A stretch of 64,000 nucleotides of DNA, taken from Lumbricus terrestris. Its lineage: Eukaryota > Annelida > Clitellata > Crassiclitellata > Lumbricidae. The DNA is taken from NCBI GenBank assembly GCA_949752735.1, contig OX457039.1, forward strand, positions 46,280,099-46,344,098, written 5' to 3'. The notes below the pieces were generated by a model that made no database searches, had not been told where the DNA came from, and saw nothing but the letters and a program-made list of their open reading frames with translations. Position 1 is the stretch's first letter. Each line of letters begins with the position of its first letter. Below, in pieces: positions 56,419 to 64,000 of the stretch. A program made the position numbers and the translations under genes.

Positions 56419-58202
56419 TTGCGCCGTCGAAGCGTGAGCATGCCTGGACTCTGTAATAGAGCGGTATCAAAATTAATTACAGTAACCGATGTATTGTATT
56501 CATTTCGATAATGTGTGAAGTAGGCATTCATGTAAGATTTAAGCGCAAATGCAAATATGTAGGCCTACTTTTATTACTTGGAGATGACTGTGATTTGATT
56601 TTTAAAGGTTGAAAATGTGTCTTGTTTCGAATTCGTGCTTATTGACTTATGTCACTAATCATTAAAAGCACTGCCGAAGTTAATCAACTGCAAAACAATA
56701 ATAGGCCTAAATAAAAGCCGAATAACCATAGGCTATGACCGATTTACTCGGCTGCGTTGAAACACCTATAGTAGGCTAAACATTTTTAATGAAAAACGCT
56801 GTAAAGCGAGGATGCTAAATATTGGAGCTCCTCTTCTCCACGGATAAAAGTTAAATCGAAATTAAGGAGGCAATAAACTGTTTGAAAGTTTGAAAGGTGC
56901 TACTAAAGTTCCTTCAGATCTGCAGAAATGTTGGTCAGTTTATAGATTAAGAGGAGCTATGCAAATACTCTGAATGACTGGATCGTCGAATCGATATCTA
57001 CTAGGCATGCAATATCCAAATATAAAAACTAAGTAAATTTAGGTCTAATATTGAGTCAATTTTCTCCTAATATTCATGAAATGAGGTCTAATATCAAGCA
57101 AATTTAGGTATAATATTCAGTTAGTTAGACAGTAGCCAAAGTTGAACTTAATAGATCTATTCATTCAGTAGTGAATCAGTACGTTAGGTCTAATATAGGC
57201 CTACATGAAGCCAATATTCAACAAATTAGGGCCATGCTTACAGTGCAGCTAACTCTAGATGAAGCAGTTATTTCATCCAGGCTAACACGCTGTTAAAGCG
57301 AAAAAATCCTAAAAAGTGAGCAACACACGAGAGTTATGTTCAGGACCCAATTATACGGTGATTAGTAGATGCCAACGAGGTTGTAAGATGCCCGGCCTCA
57401 GTGCAATGCGGCTCTGCTGGCCACTTGAGGACTGCATGAGATATCTTCGGGTCGTCGACGGATTTTACAACCTCCATCCATGATCCATCCAACCAGTGAA
57501 CCAGTCTCTATTTATTGAGAATATTATGTCAAGTTCGGTGGCGCCATCGAACGGCGGAACAGCGGGTCAACACTGCAGCGCATCGAGTTCAAACATTAAA
57601 GAAAAATAATCGGCGTCCAATTTCGGACGGAGGGAGTAATTTCACGAGGCCTCTGCTCAGCCAGCGGGCCGATTAATAACGAGGGAAGCTTCAGAGGCTT
57701 TATAAATAATAATTATATGCTGATCTTGATGGTTAGACCATTCCGAGCGTCATAATATAGTCTTATAATTACTTATGAACTGCAATAGGCTAAGCATGAT
57801 TGGGTTGGGCGTCTAATTGTAATCGTGGCAATTAGCCTACTGCAGCCGCAATTTGTTTGCTTGGTATGTGAATGCCGATCTGCGGGTGGGAGATTCGAAG
57901 GCCAAAGATATAATATTAACCATAAAGAACCAGCAAAATATGATTTAGCAACTTTGGGTAAATCGCTCGATTATACGCTATGTGCGGTCCTACGATGATG
58001 AAGAATACTAATATCTAAACGCAAAGCTACCCGCGGTTTGCCTTCGGATACGACCTATACGGAACAATGTCCGCTTCCGTCGATTGATGACCTACAAATG
58101 TAGGCCATTTTTTTCGTTTTTTATATGTTGCAGGATCTACATCTAGAGGCGTTTTTATATCGGCGGGTGGTTCATTTTTGGCGAGGCACGTCGGTGCTCG
58201 AT
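56419..58202. other. Intergenic stretch without recognisable features
   Basis: No exon, RNA gene or transposon ends are identified. The segment 57350-57680 is less AT-rich, but its frames are short and unconvincing. Confidence 0.35.
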
Positions 58203-59152
58203 TGGTGACAGCGGGCGGCCTGTAACTCGGGTAGTACGGGTTTGATCCCCGTCCAAGGCAGTTACCAAGATCAATTCAAAGAACCTTGGACAGTTACTGT
58301 TACCAAGATCAATTCAAAGAACCTTGGGCAGTTACTGTTACCAGGATCAATTCAAAGAACCTTGGGCAGTTACTGTTACCAAGATCAACTCAAAGAAACT
58401 TGGGCAGTTACTGTTACCAAGATCAATTCAAAGAACCTTGGGCAGCTAATGTTACCAAGATCAATTCAAAGAACCTTGGGCAGTTACTGTTGATGATGGT
58501 GGTTCTCTGCCCGAAGGCAGGTTCATTGGCTTTACGCCCCTGGGGATGAGATGAGTGAGGTGGTTTCCCGTTGCCTTCCCCACAGACAATGATGGGTAAG
58601 CAACTTGCCCAAGGTCGCTCCGCAGGAGCTTGCGCCCCTGCGTCCCACACGTGCTAGCCCGAGATATCTAAATCTCTGAATGTCAACTCCCAGCCCGGGG
58701 CTTGAACCGCAGTCCGTTGCAACCAACAGACGAATGCAGCTCGCACTTACCGGTGTAGCTAGCTAGGCCAGTTACTGTTACCAAGATCAATTCAAAGAAC
58801 CTTGGGCAGTTACTGTTACCAAGATCAATTCAAAGAACTTTGGGCAGTTACTGTTACCAAGATCAATTCAAAGAACCTTGGGCAGTTACTGTTACCAAGA
58901 TCAATTCAAAGAACCTTGGGCAGTGACTGTTACCAAGATCAATTCAAAGAACCTTGGGCAGTGACTGTTACCAAGATCAATTCAAAGAACCTTGGGCAGT
59001 GACTGTGTAGGGACCTTGAGCAAGTCCTTCACTCACGATTGCTCTGCAATACAATTGCAGTTGCGCCTTTGAGGCGTGAGTGAACTTCTGAGCTTTGTAA
59101 GAGTGCGATATCAAATAGGCCTACCAGTTGCATTGTATTGTATTGTATTGTT
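58203..59152 (+). repeat. SINE whose body is an expanded 38-bp minisatellite, with a second SINE inserted
   Basis: A tRNA-like head with B-box GGTTTGATCCC at 58239-58249 leads into a 38-bp unit beginning CAGTTACTGTTACCAAGATC, present about six times before and six times after the nested SINE. The tail at 59005-59152 has GACCTTGAGCAAGTCCTTCA, GATTGCTCT and (TATTG)n. A repeat of 38 bp gives an apparent Tyr/Gln-rich frame, which is not a gene. Confidence 0.65.
58492..58768 (-). repeat. tRNA-derived SINE nested in the minisatellite
   Basis: Read on the minus strand it begins GGCCTAGCTAGCTACACCGG (A-box region), has B-box GGTTCAAGCCCC, a body with AAACCACCTCACTC and CCAATGAACCTGCC, and an (ATC)n tail. 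CAGTTACTGTT flanks both sides (58481-58491, 58769-58779), an 11-bp target duplication. Positions 1-56 are the end of another copy. Confidence 0.8.
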
Positions 59153-59419
59153 GTCTTCACTGAGAAGCTTTGCACAAAATGAAAAGTCCTAAACTGGATG
59201 CCGATGCATTTGAAATCCTGGTTAAACAAGCGATCGAATGCGATATGCATGTCAGCACAAACAAAGAAATTCACGTGCCAGGTATTTAGCCGCTCTATAT
59301 GATGACATTCATGCGATTTCATCGAAAAGTCTCTTCAAACCCTGCATGCAGATCTCGGCCATGCTGAGTGCGTTGTGCCTAATAGATTTCACGCCGTTAG
59401 GTAACATGCCGAAAGAAAG

Positions 59420-59492
59420 GCACAGACAGACAGACAGACAAAGAGACAGACAGGCAGACAGACAGACAGACAAAGAGACAGACAGACACATA
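59420..59492. repeat. (CAGA)n tract
   Basis: Imperfect CAGA tetranucleotides with AAGA interruptions. Confidence 0.85.
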
Positions 59493-59819
59493 GAAAGTCC
59501 ATCATCGTTGTATAACGGCGCAGTAGAAACCTTCCATTAAATTTACAAGTATGAAATTAAATTATTTTAAGTCAAGGCGTTAAATTGAAGCGTAGGCCCA
59601 TTTGTCTTCTTTACGTGTGTTCGTTTCTCGAACACAATCATTAGGCCTATTGCCTTATGCCTACTATTTTAAAATAATTGTTGGAGAGGCAACCTTCTTC
59701 TGTTGCAATCTCTGGTTCAGACTGACCAGCACTCCTTCAAACGTAAAAACCCTTATTCTAGACACTCAGATTTGTATAGTTCTCGATTAGGAAACCTTTG
59801 TTATAACAAAGTTGATTAG

Positions 59820-61168
59820 CAGAGGCGGATCCAGGATTTCTGGTTAGGGGGGGGGGGCGTAAATACTACCAATCCAATCCCGTAAATATATATATATATA
59901 AATATATATATGAAATTAGATCACGCAAAACTATAATGACCCTTTTTATAGAAAATGCTATGGAACTTAAAAAAATATATAGTTTCTCATATAAAACCAC
60001 TGGTCTCCACTGAAGGTTAACAGTGAAACGATTATAAATCAGTTATCGGTTTTGATCATGCAACCATTGATCCAAAAAGGAAATAATTAAGTGTCACATG
60101 CCAGTGGATTAAGCAGTGTCATTCTCCTTGGATGCTTTCTGGCGTAGGCATTAATAATGTCATCAATGTCTAACTTGATGTCCTTGTGGACAAACAATAA
60201 AATGAGTGCATTAAATCTGTCCTCGTTCATTGTACTTCGGAAACACGACTTCACAAATCGCAGACTAGAATTTGCTCGTTCAACACTGCAGGCCGTGACA
60301 GAAGTGAGCAGAAAAATGTGAATATATATATATATATGTATTGTGGTAATATTTGGATACATAATACGACAGGAGCGGCTGTCAGCGAGGGTGTCCGACA
60401 GGGTGCTTGGTGTGCTGTCAGCGTTTCTCCACATCTGCTGCCAAAGCTTTAACTCTTGATGAAAAGAATCCGGCGAAGGCAGGTCATCATGATAGTAATG
60501 AAGTATACCATCAGCAGTGAGTGCGTCGATGTTTGAAACATTAGATGGAATGAGACTTAGACCACGAATTAATTGCTTGTTTTGCAAGATCTCCAAATCG
60601 TAGGCTAAACTGCTGAAGTAGACCTAAATGGAAGATAAATGTTTCGTTTGAAATGTTCATCTGGCGTTGCAGCGGGTGTGTTGCTTCGGTGAATCTGTTT
60701 TGAGCATATTCTTGGTGCAGTAATTGGTCCAGCGCCAGCTGTCTCTGCCATTTTAGTAGCTTTCTGGAAAACATGCTCCCATTCGCTGTCATCCTGTCGG
60801 GCATTGTTTAGTGCTGCTCTAACACTCGTCATCATTTCATATCCTTGGATCACGTCTAAAGATGAGCCTTGCAAATTTGCGCTGAGTCCTTTGACGTAGC
60901 CAAAGAAATGGCGAACGATATGAAAGCTTACGATAAATGCATGATCTGTAATGCTCTTCAAAAGTCCGTATACGCAGCAGTGCTCGTCTTACTGTCCCAA
61001 TCTGCTTCAATGGATCCGATTGCGTCTAAGCAGGCAACAATCGGTTTGTACAGCTCCATGAAATTTGACAGAGTTGTGTGCTTTTCAATCCATCTCGTCT
61101 CACATAAACATTTGCTGCAGGTTTAGGGGGGGCGTACGCCGGCTCCGCCCCCTCTAAATCCGCGCCTG
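59820..61168 (-). mobile_element. hAT transposon with broken transposase
   Basis: Ends CAGAGGCGGATCCAGGAT and, on the complement, CAGGCGCGGATTTAGAGG, with G/C runs inside; ATTAG flanks both sides (59815-59819, 61169-61173). The minus strand from about 61125 to 60087 encodes fragments of a ZMYM1/P52RIPK-type hAT transposase: CLCETRWIEKH, DSKTSTAAYTDF, FIVSFHIVRHFFGYVKGLSA, LSLIPSNVSNIDALTADGIL and the C-terminal dimerisation part SVTACSVERANSSLRFVKS with MNEDRFNALILLFVH. Frames change near 60950 and 60600. A (TA)n tract at 60321-60336 adds residues in frame before LLTSVTAC. The N-terminal half is missing, so it is defective. Confidence 0.8.
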
Positions 61169-61173
61169 ATTAG

Positions 61174-62820
61174 CGTCCCCCTCTCCTTCGTCATTGGGAC
61201 TGGCACTGTTTGACGAGTTCTGGCACATGCAGCGTTTCAGTGTTAATTGCTCAAAGACACATAATATTCATGCAACAGAAGACAAAACATCACTTAAGGG
61301 AATCAAAGCAAACACTGCACGGTATCGAACGATCTATACTCCTCGTCTCTGCATGCATGGTGTGGCTGTAGAGTAATCTTCGATTCGGTTTCGATTCTTG
61401 TGCAAATAAAGCCACGTTTATCATCCAGGAACGTTGTTGTCTGATAGGATCTGGAGCTGCAGAGTGACATCTATTGTTAGAAAGGCATTGTTTGCTTCGA
61501 CTTGCTAACCTACGGCATTAAATGTCCCTCATCCCTCTCCCCCTATCGAGACATTTGCTATGCAACGCCTGCGTTGAAGCCGTGGGTCGGGCATCCTGCA
61601 GATCCCTATCTTTCACCCGCACAGATGCCAGAAAATCTAGATATAGTCGCTCTACATAATGATCGAAGCATTTAGGTATATGCAAACTAAAAGAACCTCA
61701 GACAGCAATTATCTGCCGGCCCTAAGTATGCCTTGGGATGTGCATAAGTTGCATTGTACGGGTCTTTCACAGCATGGAGTGCATGCCATGGTGATTACAT
61801 TGATTTCAGAGGTATATGTATGTCCTGTCAATCGGATCGCAAGTGGTGTCCTAGGACGTGGCCGTAACAGGTGCTTCTGTCATTTATCATGCACCCGTCA
61901 GGAGACTAAGACCCTATGTCTGGAGGGTAGATACTGAACAATAACTCCTACTCACTCACCTACATCTATAAAATGACAAATCTAGGTGTAACAGTGTTGT
62001 CTGAATAGAAGTACAGAAGCAGGCGCCGCATTCAACAATCAGTTCTATCGGAATAAATCTCAAAGTGCTTCAGTGAAAGGATTGAATGAATGGTGGCGTC
62101 GATTTTTATGAGACTTTAAAAGTCAGAGCCCAGCAGAATGCGACGATTGTGGTACGCACTAAATGACAAATATATATTTATATATATATATATCACGGCG
62201 TGTTTGGCATTGTTGAGAAATAGTAGGCTAAGTCAAACTGTTCATGTACGGTACATACTGAAAACTGACTGATCAGTTATGTTGCTGCGGTGGTTGAACG
62301 TGTTTGTATGATTTCGGGTCATTTATATCTATAAGACACCTAGCACTTGCACCTCAATTGAACATCGCATTGCGGCACCCTGTAAGAGGACAGGATATCA
62401 TTAACACAAATCAGCTAAACAGAAAATTTTCCACCGAACGGTAAAGCCTAGGGCAAGTGGATATTATCCCTCCGTGCATTGTCCCCAGGATAGGACATTA
62501 TTGTCTGGGAGATAATGTATGGGGATAATGTTGGGGAAAGCGCCCAGGGGAATAAAGTCCTACATCCGTAGCCTATAGGACTGGAATCTTTTCCTCTGGC
62601 TATTCTAATCCTTATACACTTAAGTACCGGATGCGGGAAATCTCTTGAACCCATATTCGATGCATCTAAAACTTCTCGACATCGAACCATTTCGCCGCAG
62701 AATTATTAGCAAGTTTCTTAACAACTGCCACTAACACTTCCAACGCAGTTGTGTGGTAACAATTGGTCCATCGTTGCCACGGCCCACGTCATGTTCTATC
62801 ATAAGATTATAAAGGTAAAT
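61174..62820. other. Intergenic stretch without recognisable features
   Basis: Short ORFs only, a small (TA)n tract near 62168-62192, and no identifiable transposon ends or exons. Confidence 0.35.
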
Positions 62821-62824
62821 CGTT

Positions 62825-63090
62825 AGATTCAAAAATTCAAGATTATTTATTGTTCCCACAATGAGACGCAATATACAGAACAAGTACAACACAAGTAATA
62901 GTCAATAGTCAAATCATTCGGCAAATGATTTAGGAGACAGGTTAGGAAGCAATAGGCACTCCAGAGGACCAGAAGGGACGATCGAGTCCCGCTTAGTAGG
63001 GGTCTATTGCCAGGAAAAAGTTAATCAGGATTGTGGGGTGTGACTATGTAGGTGACAAGGTAGATGACATGCAGAACAGCGATTCCAATA
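62825..63090 (-). mobile_element. Possible LINE 3' end
   Basis: On the minus strand the sequence ends GGGAACAATAAATAATCTTG followed by AATTTTTGAATC. This resembles the CAATAAA...TTGAA endings of the LINE copies at 43790 and 44088. No coding part remains. Confidence 0.35.
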
Positions 63091-64000
63091 GGCAATAGTC
63101 CCTTCCTTCGTGCATGCAAGAGAAGGTCAAAATATTTAATGTAGGCCTGATATATAATTTCGACATCTCAGTGATAAGTTGTGCACGCATGCGCAGTGGG
63201 TCGGGTCGAGCTCTCGCAGAAACATCTTACATTTACTGAATCTATCAAAATTGCAAAACACACACAACACGCGTGACACCAACTCTTCTTTCTTTTTATA
63301 TCGATCAATTTTTAATCCACGATTGCGGAAAAGTTTTCTTAGGCATCAACATTCCAGCGCTTTACTTCATCTAAACCATTAATATCCTTCAAGTTTAATG
63401 CAACTTCCTATAGAAGTGTAGAATCAGGTCACTGTGTTGTGGAATTAGGTCACTGAGATGTCGAACCCGCTCATCCCGAACTGTTGCATGAATGAATGGT
63501 CGCCCCAAACAAGTTATAGCCGCGCATTACTCAATCAACTTCACATGTATTTGTCAGCCTATATCAAGAGCGCCAAGTCAGCCATCACTTTACTGACGAG
63601 GATTGTCTTTGATAGTCTTTTATGGCGCACAGATATGCCTAGACATAATTATATAGGCCTACAGTGAACAATGTACAATTCCAGGTTATTTGCGACTGCG
63701 GAACAAAACAAGTCTAAAATGTTCGATTAATTATTTGTCTTGGATGGAAGGAGCAGCAAACCCAGCATCAGCTGCTGCTGGCGAGTTAATACTTCATAGC
63801 AAATGAGATGTGAATGGATGAACAAATCTTGGAAACAAAGGAAAGCGATTGAGCTCTTGAGCAGTGAGATATATGTTGTTTATTTTGCAGATTTAGGCTA
63901 TTATAAGTATAGGAAGAACACGCGATCATTCAGCATCGACTTAAAGGTCTTTGCTAATGAGGATGCTACACAGATTGACCGTATATATATATATATATAA
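63091..64000. other. Window end, no feature recognised
   Basis: AT-rich sequence with short unlikely ORFs, ending in (TA)n at the window edge. Confidence 0.35.

Noticed and set aside
58492..58768. Functional tRNA gene
   Set aside because: A and B boxes are present, but no acceptor-stem pairing is evident. It has an 11-bp target duplication and an (ATC)n tail, so it is a SINE.
58242..59002. Tyr/Gln-rich repeat protein
   Set aside because: The frame comes from a 38-bp minisatellite within a SINE. The unit length is not a multiple of three, so the peptide is read in shifting frames.

Overview
The window is animal nuclear DNA. Genes are split by introns with GT-AG boundaries in consistent phases, and the rest is AT-rich, repeat-rich sequence with long microsatellites, LINE, SINE, hAT and mariner insertions. 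Dispersed TAGGCCTA octamers, a secreted discoidin/fucolectin protein, an FMRFamide-receptor-like GPCR and an axonemal gene suggest a marine invertebrate, perhaps an echinoderm or relative. The species cannot be read from the sequence.

Three protein-coding genes can be supported. (1) 5905-7272 (+) is an intronless rhodopsin-family GPCR of the FMRFamide-receptor-like type. (2) 14374-22800 (+) is a ten-exon gene for a 456-residue protein that I recognise as the SAXO4/PPP1R32 family of cilium proteins; every exon join keeps frame. (3) 51776-25647 (-) is a ten-exon, 26-kb gene for a secreted 531-residue protein: signal peptide, two F5/8 type C (discoidin) domains, a short Cys linker and a C-terminal fucolectin (FTP) domain. 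It also joins in frame throughout.

Much of the remaining space is mobile DNA. SAXO4 intron 3 holds an antisense LINE with a restriction-like endonuclease, sitting inside a TAA microsatellite. The discoidin gene's introns hold a decayed mariner (27758-29164), a 9.33-kb near-perfect palindrome with a 6-bp target duplication (29341-38670), several hAT MITEs and a LINE inside a CATA microsatellite. One hAT MITE (46199-47047) landed on the exon-3 splice acceptor, and its 8-bp target duplication restored that acceptor. From 52 kb to the end I see no intact host gene: minisatellites, SINEs, a 300-bp CTA array and a hAT element with a broken transposase (59820-61168).

The most unusual object is the giant palindrome. 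It carries no recognisable gene, has arms of about 4.64 kb built from successive tandem-repeat families, a 45-bp loop, and lies within a host intron. Its 5'-AG ends and 6-bp duplication recall Polinton/Maverick elements and its long arms recall foldback (TU/FB-like) transposons, but it fits neither cleanly.
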